17,662 nt of DNA from contig JBKPOW010000036.1 in the NCBI GenBank assembly GCA_046733275.1, forward strand, positions 1 to 17,662, written 5' to 3'. Below, piece after piece: positions 1 to 5,932 of this stretch (the stretch's first letter is position 1; each line of letters opens with the position of its first letter). Origin of the DNA: VRUE01 sp046733275 (GTDB lineage: Bacteria; Actinomycetota; Thermoleophilia; Solirubrobacterales; 70-9). The translations under genes were made by a program, and so were the position numbers. The notes beneath the pieces are model-generated. The model was given only the letters and a program-made list of their open reading frames with translations, did not search any database and was not told where the DNA came from.

Positions 1-2
1 AG

Positions 3-170
3 CTGGAGGAGGAGCTGGCCGATCCCGACGCCTGGGCGAGCCCGGGCCGGGCGGAACGCGCCGAAGCGCGGCACACGGCCGCGAAGCGGGCGGTCGCCGA
101 GCTGGTCGAGCAGTGGGAGGCGGCGGAAGCGGAAGCCGAGACCGCTAGCGCGGCGGGCGGTCCAGGCTGA
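3..170 (+). CDS. ABC-F family ATPase, C-terminal end (partial)
   Basis: The frame from base 3 is open to a TGA at 168-170 and encodes 55 residues beginning LEEELADPDAW and rich in Glu, Ala and Arg. This resembles the C-terminal coiled-coil tail of ABC-F proteins (Uup/EttA-like), in which an LEEE-DP-like stretch is followed by a charged helix that contacts the ribosome. The ATPase domains lie outside the window, so the family call rests on the tail alone. The last 26 bases overlap, tail to tail, the 3' end of the P450 gene on the opposite strand. It could also be the coiled-coil end of some other protein. Confidence 0.6.
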   Translation: MEEELADPDAWASPGRAERAEARHTAAKRAVAELVEQWEAAEAEAETASAAGGPG

Positions 171-1449
171 CCACGGTCCCCTTGCCGGGGGCCAGGGTGA
201 TGTTCCGCACCTTGACCTTTTCCGGCCTCGAGTCGGGGGCGCGCAGCTCGGCCCGCTCGAGGATCTCGCGCAGCACGATCCTCATCTCGTATTCGGCGAA
301 GGCGGCACCGATGCAGCGACGTACGCCGCCGCCGAAGGGAATCCAGACGTAGCTGTCGGCCCTCTCTTCGAGGAAGCGCTCGGGGCGGAACTCCTCTGGA
401 TCCGGGAAGAGATCCTCGCGATAGTGCAGGGCGGCGATCGCCGGCATGACGAAGGTGCCGGCGGGCAGATCGTAGCCGCCGATGCTCGCCGGCGCGGTCA
501 GCTTGCGCGCCACGTCGACGATCACCGGGCGCGTCCGCAGCGTCTCCCTGATCGTCGCTTCGAGGTAGTCGACCTCTCCCGCCGCGAGCGACTCGCGCAG
601 GCGCCGCATCGCCCGCGGCGTCCGCAGCAGGCGCTCCATTGCCCAGGCGAGGGCGGTTGCGGTGGTCTCATGGCCTGCGCCGAGCACGGTGACCAGCTCG
701 TCGCGCAGCTCCTCGTCGCTCATCGGGCTACCGTCGTCGTGGCGCGCGGCGAGCAGCAACGAAAGCACGTCGTCGCGCTCCTCCTCCGCCGTCTCGGTCT
801 CAGCGCGGCGCAGCGCGATCTCCTCGTAGATGAACTCGTCGAGCGCCTCGCGGGCGCGCAGGAAGCGGATCCAGGGGCTCCAGCGACCGAGGTCGCGGCG
901 AAGCATCGGGAAGACGGTGATCGCGTTGACCCGACCGGCGAAGGTGTCGATCAGCCGCCCGAAGCGGATCAGGCGCTGCTCGTCGTGGACGCCGAAGACG
1001 GCGCGCATGATCACCGCCAGGGTGATCCGCTGGGTATGCGGTCGCAGCGCGAACGGCTCGCCGACCGGCCAGCTCTCCATCTCCCGCACGGTCGTCTCGC
1101 GGATCAGCTCGCCGTAGCGCTCGATTCGCTCGCCGTGAAAGGGCGGCAGGAGGAGCTTGCGCTGCTGCATGTGCGGTGCGTCGTCGAGGGTGAGGACCGA
1201 GTTCGGGCCGAGCGCCGGCTCGAGCACGGTCGCGTTCGCCTCGCCGGCGTGGAACCGCTCCGGCGGCCCCGTGAAGACCGCTTTGACGAGCGCCGGGTCG
1301 GCGACGTAGACGAGCCGCCCGAAGTAGGGGAACGAGAGCGTGAAGATGTCGCCGTAGCGACGCTGGAGCTGAATCAGGAAGCCGAGCGGATCGCGCGCAT
1401 AGCGGGCGGCCTGGGCAAGCGCCGGCAGCCTGCTCCCGGGCGGGTACAT
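145..1449 (-). CDS. Cytochrome P450
   Basis: This 434-residue protein is a soluble bacterial P450 monooxygenase, which would use haem, O2 and electrons from a separate redox partner to oxidise an organic substrate. Visible marks are the I-helix oxygen-activation motif GAGHETT (residues 257-263), the K-helix ETLR (302-305, Glu and Arg of ExxR), a PERF-like stretch (356-359), and the haem loop FGGGVRRCIG (372-381) with Cys379 as thiolate ligand. There is no N-terminal membrane anchor; the protein begins with the Pro-rich lead usual before helix A. The ATG overlaps the stop codon of the upstream purU gene (TGATG), so the two are probably co-transcribed and translationally coupled. No ferredoxin or reductase gene is nearby, and the substrate cannot be read from the sequence. 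Confidence 0.95.
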   Translation of the reverse strand: MYPPGSRLPALAQAARYARDPLGFLIQLQRRYGDIFTLSFPYFGRLVYVADPALVKAVFTGPPERFHAGEANATVLEPALGPNSVLTLDDAPHMQQRKLLLPPFHGERIERYGELIRETTVREMESWPVGEPFALRPHTQRITLAVIMRAVFGVHDEQRLIRFGRLIDTFAGRVNAITVFPMLRRDLGRWSPWIRFLRAREALDEFIYEEIALRRAETETAEEERDDVLSLLLAARHDDGSPMSDEELRDELVTVLGAGHETTATALAWAMERLLRTPRAMRRLRESLAAGEVDYLEATIRETLRTRPVIVDVARKLTAPASIGGYDLPAGTFVMPAIAALHYREDLFPDPEEFRPERFLEERADSYVWIPFGGGVRRCIGAAFAEYEMRIVLREILERAELRAPDSRPEKVKVRNITLAPGKGTVVSLDRPPR

Positions 1450-2276
1450 CAGAAGACGATGGTGCGGTCGCCGTCGAGCAGGACGCGGTCGTCGAGGTGG
1501 GCCCTGACCGCGCGGGCGAGGACCAGCCGCTCGACGTCGCGGCCGATCTGCATCAGGTCGTCGATCTCGTCGCGGTGGCTGACCCGGGTGACGTCCTGGT
1601 CGATGATCGGGCCGGCGTCGAGCTCCTCGGTGACGTAGTGGGCGGTGGCGCCGATCAGCTTGACGCCGCGCTCATGGGCGCGGGCATAGGGGTCGGCGCC
1701 GACGAAGGCGGGCAGGAAGCTGTGGTGGATGTTGATCGCCGGCGCGCTGAGCCGGGCGAGGAAGCTTCCGGAGAGGACCTGCATGTAGCGGGCGAGGACG
1801 AGCAGCTCGATCTTGCCGGCGAGCAGCTCCAGCACGCGCTCCTCGGCCGCCTCGCGTCCCCCCGCCTTGACCGGCACTAGGTGGTAGGGGAGGCCAAGCG
1901 ACTCGACCTGGCCGGCGTGCTCGGGGTGGTTGGAGACGACGGCGACGAGCTCGGCGCCCAGCTCGCCGCTGCGCCAGCGCCAGAGCAGGTCGGAGAGGCA
2001 GTGGTCTTCGCGCGAGACCATGATCGCTACCCGCTTGCGCTCGTCGGACTCGGCGAAGCGGTGGTCCATCCGCAGGGGCGTTGCGATCTCCTGCTCGAAG
2101 CGGCGGTAGAGGCCGGGCCGCTCGTCCTCGGGGGCCGGCTCGAAGGCCATGCGCATGAAGAAGCGGCCCTCGCGGCTCGAGTGCTGGTCGGCGTCGATGA
2201 TGTTCCGCCCGGCCTCGGCGAGGAAGCCGCTGACGGCGGCGATCAGCCCCGGACGGTCGGGGCAGGCGAGCAGCAG
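1449..2276 (-). CDS. purU: Formyltetrahydrofolate deformylase PurU, start codon unresolved
   Basis: PurU hydrolyses 10-formyl-THF to formate and THF, balancing the one-carbon pool and supplying formate for purine synthesis. The C-terminal formyltransferase-like domain has the catalytic set: Asn and His of NIHHSFLPAF and the Asp of LDAGPII (residues 142, 144 and 180 counted from the ATG at 2156). That ATG is too far downstream: in the same frame above it the DNA encodes a typical N-terminal ACT domain (RLLLACPDRPGLIAAVSGF, then NIIDADQHSS). The frame is open back to a TGA at 2340-2342, yet there is no ATG, GTG or TTG in that stretch. I place the start at CTG 2276, which gives about 275 residues against 280 in E. 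coli; ATC at 2303 is an alternative. The stop overlaps the start of the P450 gene. Confidence 0.85.
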   Translation of the reverse strand: MLLACPDRPGLIAAVSGFLAEAGRNIIDADQHSSREGRFFMRMAFEPAPEDERPGLYRRFEQEIATPLRMDHRFAESDERKRVAIMVSREDHCLSDLLWRWRSGELGAELVAVVSNHPEHAGQVESLGLPYHLVPVKAGGREAAEERVLELLAGKIELLVLARYMQVLSGSFLARLSAPAINIHHSFLPAFVGADPYARAHERGVKLIGATAHYVTEELDAGPIIDQDVTRVSHRDEIDDLMQIGRDVERLVLARAVRAHLDDRVLLDGDRTIVF

Positions 2277-2456
2277 GCGCGATGTCGGGTGTGGGCCGGC
2301 GATGCGGAGATGATGGCGTGCGGGGGCGCAGGATCGCTTTCACCCGAGCGATCTGCGGCGCCGTTCGTGCCTGCATTAGTGCGCATCTGTACGCGTATGT
2401 GAGGTCTGTGAGCGCGGTCACTCCACAGCGCGCGGTACCCCGCCACGGTTCCGCGC
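2277..2456. other. Intergenic region between divergent purU and transglycosylase genes
   Basis: These 180 bases separate two divergent genes. They hold a CRP-like palindrome (2407-2422) and the purU upstream region, where the usual start codon is missing. I see no RNA gene, no clear -35/-10 pair and no recognisable c-di-AMP riboswitch, which precedes some actinobacterial rpf genes. Confidence 0.5.
2407..2422. promoter_or_regulatory. CRP/GlxR-like binding site
   Basis: The sequence TGTGA, six bases, TCACT matches the CRP-family consensus TGTGA-N6-TCACA at nine of ten arm positions with the correct spacing. Its centre lies about 42 bases before the TTG start of the secreted transglycosylase gene. 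In mycobacteria and corynebacteria, CRP/GlxR regulators are known to act on rpf genes, so the context fits. The site has not been tested against genome background. Confidence 0.5.
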
Positions 2457-2961
2457 TTGCTTACGAAACGCACATATTCAGCCCTTGTCCTCATGCTTCT
2501 CGTCGCCTTCCCCGCCGTGGCCCTCGCCGCCGCCCCGGACGGCACCGATCCGCGACCCGAGGCTCCGCGGATCGGAGTGGCCGACGCGGTGCCAGCCCCG
2601 AGTGCCTCGCTGCTGCTCGACGGCCGGGAGCTGCATCGGCAGATGCGCACCGCCGCCAGCCGCATCCGCGCGGCCCGCCGCGCTCGCATCCGGCGCGAAC
2701 GGCGCGAAGCGTTCGCGACCCTGCCGGCGGGCGTCTCGACCGCGACCCTGGAGGCGATCGCCTCCTGCGAGTCCGGCGGCGACCCGACCGCCGTCTCGGC
2801 TGACGGCAGCTACCGCGGCAAAGTACCAGTTCAGCTTCGAAACCTGGGCGTCCGTCGGCGGCTCCGGCGATCCCGCCTCCGCTTCGGAGGCCGAGCAGGA
2901 TTACCGCGCCGCCCTTCTCTATTCACAGGCTGGTTCCAGTCCCTGGCCGGTCTGCGGTTAG
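2457..2961 (+). pseudogene. Secreted Rpf-like transglycosylase, frameshifted
   Basis: The reading frame starts at a TTG and encodes a signal peptide (basic MLTKR, hydrophobic core, AAAP cleavage region near residues 24-26), a low-complexity linker rich in Arg/Ala, and then the start of a transglycosylase/Rpf-type lysozyme fold: LEAIASCESGGDP with probable catalytic Glu105. The match then breaks. After SYRGK the correct continuation, KYQFSFETWASVGGSGDP and a final SPWPVCG, lies in another frame. Removing one A from the AAA run at 2820-2822 restores a single 167-residue protein ending at TAG 2959-2961. Cys104 and the C-terminal Cys could form a disulfide. The restored protein would cleave peptidoglycan outside the cell, as resuscitation-promoting factors do. 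The extra base may be a sequencing error or a true inactivating mutation; without the fix the frame runs on to about 3809, through the HD gene, as nonsense. Confidence 0.8.
2820..2822 (+). other. Probable one-base insertion in AAA run
   Basis: The bases read GGC AAA GTA here, whereas GGC AAG TAC would keep the lysozyme-fold frame (GKYQF). Deleting one A gives an exact in-frame 167-residue product. Confidence 0.75.
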
Positions 2962-2964
2962 AGT
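2959..2964 (+). promoter_or_regulatory. -10 element of the HD-domain gene (leaderless)
   Basis: TAGAGT fits the TANNNT -10 consensus and ends six bases before the GTG at 2971, with no Shine-Dalgarno sequence. It shares its TAG with the stop codon of the preceding gene. Transcription would begin at or within a base of the start codon. Confidence 0.5.
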
Positions 2965-2970
2965 CGCCGG

Positions 2971-3819
2971 GTGAGCGACGAGGCTGTTCCAGCTCCCGAT
3001 CCCAAAGGGCCGACGCGCAAACCGCTGGCGGAGGCGATCGCCGAGGCGCGAGTAAAGGCGCCGACGCGGGGGAACCGGAAGCTGGAGCAGTTCCTCGAGG
3101 CCGTCAACGCGGACGAGCAGGTGCGCGCCTGGTGGTACATGGCGCAGGTGCACGCCGAAAGGCTGGGGATGTCGGACCACTCCTGGGTACACACCCAGAT
3201 CGTGCTCAACATCGCCCTGCGGCTGCTGCGCCTGCTGGTCAAGGGGGGAGTCGAGCCGGTGGTCGTCGCCGACCACGGGATGACCGCCCGCGACGCCGAG
3301 GTCGTCGTCGCCGGCGGGGCGCTGCTGCACGACGTCGGCATGTCGATCCACCGCGCCGACCACGAGGCCTACAGCCTCTTCCTCGCCAACAGCGCGCTCG
3401 AGCGCCTGCTCGCAGGCCCCTACAAGGAGCCGAAGCGGACGATCGTCGCCGCCGAGATCCTGCACGCGATCATCGGCCACCGCCGCCGCGGCGAGCCCTA
3501 CACGCTCGAGGCCGGTGTGGTGCGGGTGGCCGACGCGCTCGACATGGCCCAGGGCCGCACCCGGCTGCCGCTCGAGGCGGGCCAGGAGGGAATCCACTCG
3601 ATCTCGGCGGCGGCGGTCGACGAGGTGCGGATCGAAGTGGGGGAGGAGCGGCCGGTGCGGATCGAGATCGAGCTGAACAACTCGGCCGGGATCTTCCAGG
3701 TCGACGACCTGCTCGCGACCAAGATCCGCGGCACCCCGCTGGAGGGCCGGGTCGAAGTCGCTGCCAAGATCGAGGGCGAGACCGAGAAGCGCCTCTTGAC
3801 CGGATTTAGGCTCGACTAG
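2971..3819 (+). CDS. HD-domain phosphohydrolase-like protein
   Basis: This 282-residue soluble protein carries the HD-superfamily metal-binding pattern: a first His in SWVHTQIV (His74), the HD doublet in ALLHDVGMSIH (His120-Asp121), further His residues in ILHAIIGHRRRG (165, 170), and a final Asp in RVADALDMAQGR (Asp188 or Asp191). HD proteins are metal-dependent phosphohydrolases or nucleotidases; the substrate cannot be told here. Residues 210-280 form a separate beta-rich, charged C-terminal region that I do not recognise. The GTG start is supported by the -10 element six bases upstream. The stop codon overlaps, tail to tail, that of the small membrane protein gene on the other strand (both use the CTAG at 3816-3819). 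Confidence 0.85.
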   Translation: MSDEAVPAPDPKGPTRKPLAEAIAEARVKAPTRGNRKLEQFLEAVNADEQVRAWWYMAQVHAERLGMSDHSWVHTQIVLNIALRLLRLLVKGGVEPVVVADHGMTARDAEVVVAGGALLHDVGMSIHRADHEAYSLFLANSALERLLAGPYKEPKRTIVAAEILHAIIGHRRRGEPYTLEAGVVRVADALDMAQGRTRLPLEAGQEGIHSISAAAVDEVRIEVGEERPVRIEIELNNSAGIFQVDDLLATKIRGTPLEGRVEVAAKIEGETEKRLLTGFRLD

Positions 3820-4058
3820 CTGAGGCGGTCGAGCGTCGCCCGGCGCATTTCCTTGCGCTTCTCCAGCCGCCCCTGGATCAGCGAGAGGACGATCACCAAG
3901 ATCGCGAAGAAGGCGATCACGCCGAAGCAGAAGAAGGTGATCGTCTTGTCGGTCACCCGCCCCGCCAGCCCCTCTCCGTTATCGGCCAGAGCGGCAGGTG
4001 CAGCGACCAACAGCATCGTCAGCGCGGCAATGAGTGCGGTAGCTATTCGGCGAGCCAC
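3816..4058 (-). CDS. Small membrane protein with signal-like N-terminus and basic tail
   Basis: About 80 residues with an N-terminal hydrophobic, Ala/Leu-rich signal-like segment ending in PAALADNGEG, a second hydrophobic helix (TFFCFGVIAFFAILVIVLSLIQG) and a short basic cytoplasmic tail (RLEKRKEMRRATLDRLS). A likely topology is a cleaved signal or an N-in hairpin, with the tail in the cytoplasm. I do not recognise a named family. A TTG at 4067 would add three residues, but the TAGATT -10 element overlaps that TTG, so the GTG at 4058 is preferred as a leaderless start. The gene diverges from uppP with about 60 bases between starts. Confidence 0.75.
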   Translation of the reverse strand: MARRIATALIAALTMLLVAAPAALADNGEGLAGRVTDKTITFFCFGVIAFFAILVIVLSLIQGRLEKRKEMRRATLDRLS

Positions 4059-4065
4059 GCCGCGC

Positions 4066-4071
4066 AATCTA
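4066..4071 (-). promoter_or_regulatory. -10 element of the small membrane protein gene (leaderless)
   Basis: Read on the minus strand this is TAGATT, followed by seven bases and then GTG at 4058-4056. There is no Shine-Dalgarno sequence. Confidence 0.5.
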
Positions 4072-4103
4072 GCGCAAGGAGCGGGGATGCCCGGCTCTCT
4101 ACC

Positions 4104-4109
4104 TAGGAT
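4104..4109 (+). promoter_or_regulatory. -10 element of uppP (leaderless)
   Basis: TAGGAT ends eight bases before the ATG of uppP at 4118, with no ribosome binding site between. The initiation site would fall within two bases of the start codon. Confidence 0.5.
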
Positions 4110-4117
4110 GCCCGGCC

Positions 4118-4954
4118 ATGTCCTGGTGGGAAGCCATTCTCCTCGGCGCGGTCGAGGGGTTCACGGAGTTCCTGCCGATCTCCAGCACCGGGCACCTGAC
4201 GATCCTCGAGCGGCTGTTCGGTTACTCCACCGACGACCCCGACATAGTCGCCTTCACGGCGATCATTCAGGTGGGCGCTGTGGCCGCCACGCTGCTCTTC
4301 CTGCGTCACGACATCGCCAGGCTGCTCCGCGCCTGGGTGCATGGCTTGAGGAAGCCGTCCGAGCGGGCAGCGAACGACTATCGCTTCGCCTGGGCGGTGA
4401 TCCTCGGATCGCTGCCGATCGTGGTCGTCGGCCTCGCCTTCAAGGACGAGATCGAGACGACGCTGCGCAGCCTCTGGTTCGTCGGCGGGGCGCTGATCCT
4501 CTGGAGTGGCGTGATGTGGTTCGCCGACAGCCGAGCGACGCAGCGGCGCCACGAGTCCGACATCACTTGGCGCGACACGCTGATCATCGGCCTCGTCCAG
4601 TGCCTGGCGCTGGTCCCGGGCGTCTCCCGCTCCGGGGCGACGATGTCCGCGGGGCTGTTGCGCGAAATCGACCGGGTGGCCGTGACCCGGCTCTCGTTCT
4701 TCCTCTCGATCCCGGCGTTGACGGGCGCCGGCATCCTGCAGACGATCAGCGAGTTCGACAACGTCTCGTCAGGCGTCGGCTGGGGCCCGACCATCGTCGC
4801 CACCCTGGTCAGCTTCGCCGTCGCCTTCGTCGCCGTAACTTGGCTGCTGCGCTACATCGCGCGCCATACCTACTCGGTCTTCATCGTCTACCGAATTGGG
4901 CTCGGCGCCCTCGTCCTGGCGCTCGTCGCGAGCGGCGCGGTGGCGCCGACCTGA
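4118..4954 (+). CDS. uppP: Undecaprenyl-diphosphatase UppP/BacA
   Basis: UppP is an integral membrane phosphatase that converts undecaprenyl diphosphate to undecaprenyl phosphate, recycling the lipid carrier for peptidoglycan synthesis; overexpression gives bacitracin resistance. The 278 residues match the family length. The first signature EGFTEFLPISSTGHL (13-27) holds Glu13, Glu17, Ser22 and His26; the second, PGVSRSGATMSAGLL (167-181), holds Arg171. Several hydrophobic helices follow through to the C-terminus. The gene stands alone, divergent from the small membrane protein gene and followed by a strong hairpin. Confidence 0.96.
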   Translation: MSWWEAILLGAVEGFTEFLPISSTGHLTILERLFGYSTDDPDIVAFTAIIQVGAVAATLLFLRHDIARLLRAWVHGLRKPSERAANDYRFAWAVILGSLPIVVVGLAFKDEIETTLRSLWFVGGALILWSGVMWFADSRATQRRHESDITWRDTLIIGLVQCLALVPGVSRSGATMSAGLLREIDRVAVTRLSFFLSIPALTGAGILQTISEFDNVSSGVGWGPTIVATLVSFAVAFVAVTWLLRYIARHTYSVFIVYRIGLGALVLALVASGAVAPT

Positions 4955-4972
4955 GCCGCCGAGCCGCAAAAA

Positions 4973-5003
4973 GCGAACGGCCCGGGGCAGGCGGGCCGTT
5001 CGC
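4973..5003. terminator. Strong hairpin after uppP
   Basis: A perfect 12-bp stem (4973-4984 pairing with 4992-5003, GCGAACGGCCCG) encloses a seven-base loop. It lies 18 bases after the uppP stop. On the plus strand no U-tract follows; five A residues precede it, so the classical terminator form (stem then T-run) is on the minus strand. It may end uppP transcription as a hairpin without U-tract, or act in both directions. Confidence 0.6.
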
Positions 5004-5004
5004 G

Positions 5005-5022
5005 ACGAGAGAGGAGTCTCGT
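5005..5022. other. Second, small inverted repeat
   Basis: A six-base stem (ACGAGA with TCTCGT) around GAGGAG lies immediately after the larger hairpin. It could add to termination; alone it is weak. Confidence 0.3.
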
Positions 5023-5056
5023 AAACCCATCTTGGTCGGTTCGATTCTGCCCGCGG

Positions 5057-5078
5057 TGAACATCTCGATAACAAGCTC
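5057..5078 (+). promoter_or_regulatory. Candidate two-unit Pho box upstream of the response regulator
   Basis: TGAACA at 5057 and ATAACA at 5068 repeat with an 11-base period and end in ACA like the units before pstS. They cover the -35 region of the promoter whose -10 is TACAAT at 5095. PhoB/PhoP-type regulators bind 11-bp-spaced direct repeats at this position, so autoregulation is plausible. Confidence 0.4.
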
Positions 5079-5094
5079 CGCCAGGGCGTGCGCA

Positions 5095-5100
5095 TACAAT
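5095..5100 (+). promoter_or_regulatory. -10 element of the response regulator gene
   Basis: TACAAT differs from TATAAT at one base. It ends 11 bases before the GTG at 5112, so the leader would be only about five bases. It also argues against the in-frame GTG at 5088, which lies upstream of it. Confidence 0.55.
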
Positions 5101-5111
5101 CGCGACGCCCT

Positions 5112-5903
5112 GTGAATCAGCAGCAGACCATCAGGCTGGCGGTCATCGACGACGACAGCGGTTTCGTCACCGTCCTCGCCAAGCGGACCGATGCCGCCGG
5201 TTGGCAGCAGCGTACGCTCGCCGGCGCGATCCCACCGGAGGAGCTGGTGGCGATGAAGCTGAACGCGCTGCTGATCGATCCCTCGGTCCTCGGCGATGAG
5301 GCCTGGGCCTACCTCGAGCGGATCTGCGGCATGCTCCCCGACCTCGGCGTGATTGTCTGCACCGACCGCTCGACCGTCGCCCAGCGGGTGCGCGGCCTGC
5401 GGCTCGGGGTCGACGACTGGATCACCAAGCCCTGCCATCCCGAAGAGGCGATCGCCCGTATCGAAGCGGTCTCGCGCCGGCGCCGGCGCGCCCGGCCGCA
5501 GGCGGAAGCGGGCCCGCTCGTCGCCGGCGAGCTGGAGATCCGCGCCGACCGCTTCCAAGCCTACGTCGGTGAGCTCAGCCTCGATCTGACCAGGCGCGAG
5601 TTCGAGCTGCTGCAACTGCTCGCCGAGGCGCAGGGCCAGGTGCTCGAGCGCGAGGCGATCTACCAACGGGTCTGGGGCTACGCGATGGCGCATGGCGACC
5701 GCTCGGTCGACGTCTTCGTCCGCAAGCTCCGCCAGAAGCTGGAGAAGCTCTCGCCGTCGTGGACCTACATCCATACCCACTTCGGCGTCGGCTACCGCTT
5801 CGACCCCGAGCCCGCCGACGGCGCCGCTCTGGCGCCTCCGGCGCCCCTCGCCGCGGAGACTTCCGCCACCGAGCCGGCTCGCGGCAACCTTACGGCCGCG
5901 TAA
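5112..5903 (+). CDS. PhoB/PhoP-like response regulator, OmpR family
   Basis: The protein is a two-domain transcription factor of 263 residues. The N-terminal receiver has the acidic pair/triplet DDD (13-15), a phospho-acceptor Asp56 (ALLIDPSVLG), Thr84 (CTDRS) and Lys106 (WITKP), so it should be phosphorylatable. The C-terminal winged helix (about 135-225) shows LTRREFELLQLL, a recognition helix with RSVDVFVRKLRQKLE and the wing GVGYRF. An Ala/Pro-rich tail of about 35 residues follows. The first GTG (5088) is rejected because a -10 element lies after it. The next gene, a PstS-like lipoprotein, begins 29 bases after the stop, and the pst operon follows, which makes phosphate control the likely job. 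No histidine kinase gene is in the window. Confidence 0.9.
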   Translation: MNQQQTIRLAVIDDDSGFVTVLAKRTDAAGWQQRTLAGAIPPEELVAMKLNALLIDPSVLGDEAWAYLERICGMLPDLGVIVCTDRSTVAQRVRGLRLGVDDWITKPCHPEEAIARIEAVSRRRRRARPQAEAGPLVAGELEIRADRFQAYVGELSLDLTRREFELLQLLAEAQGQVLEREAIYQRVWGYAMAHGDRSVDVFVRKLRQKLEKLSPSWTYIHTHFGVGYRFDPEPADGAALAPPAPLAAETSATEPARGNLTAA

Positions 5904-5920
5904 ACGGTCCTCACTCCGAG

Positions 5921-5928
5921 AAAGGAGG
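5921..5928 (+). promoter_or_regulatory. Ribosome binding site of the PstS-like gene
   Basis: AAAGGAGG lies four bases before the ATG at 5933, a strong Shine-Dalgarno sequence. It fixes the start and excludes longer in-frame extension into the regulator gene. Confidence 0.75.
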
Positions 5929-5932
5929 AGGA

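Noticed and set aside
5088..5111. Earlier GTG start of the response regulator
   Set aside because: The TACAAT -10 element lies downstream of it and the added residues match no receiver sequence.
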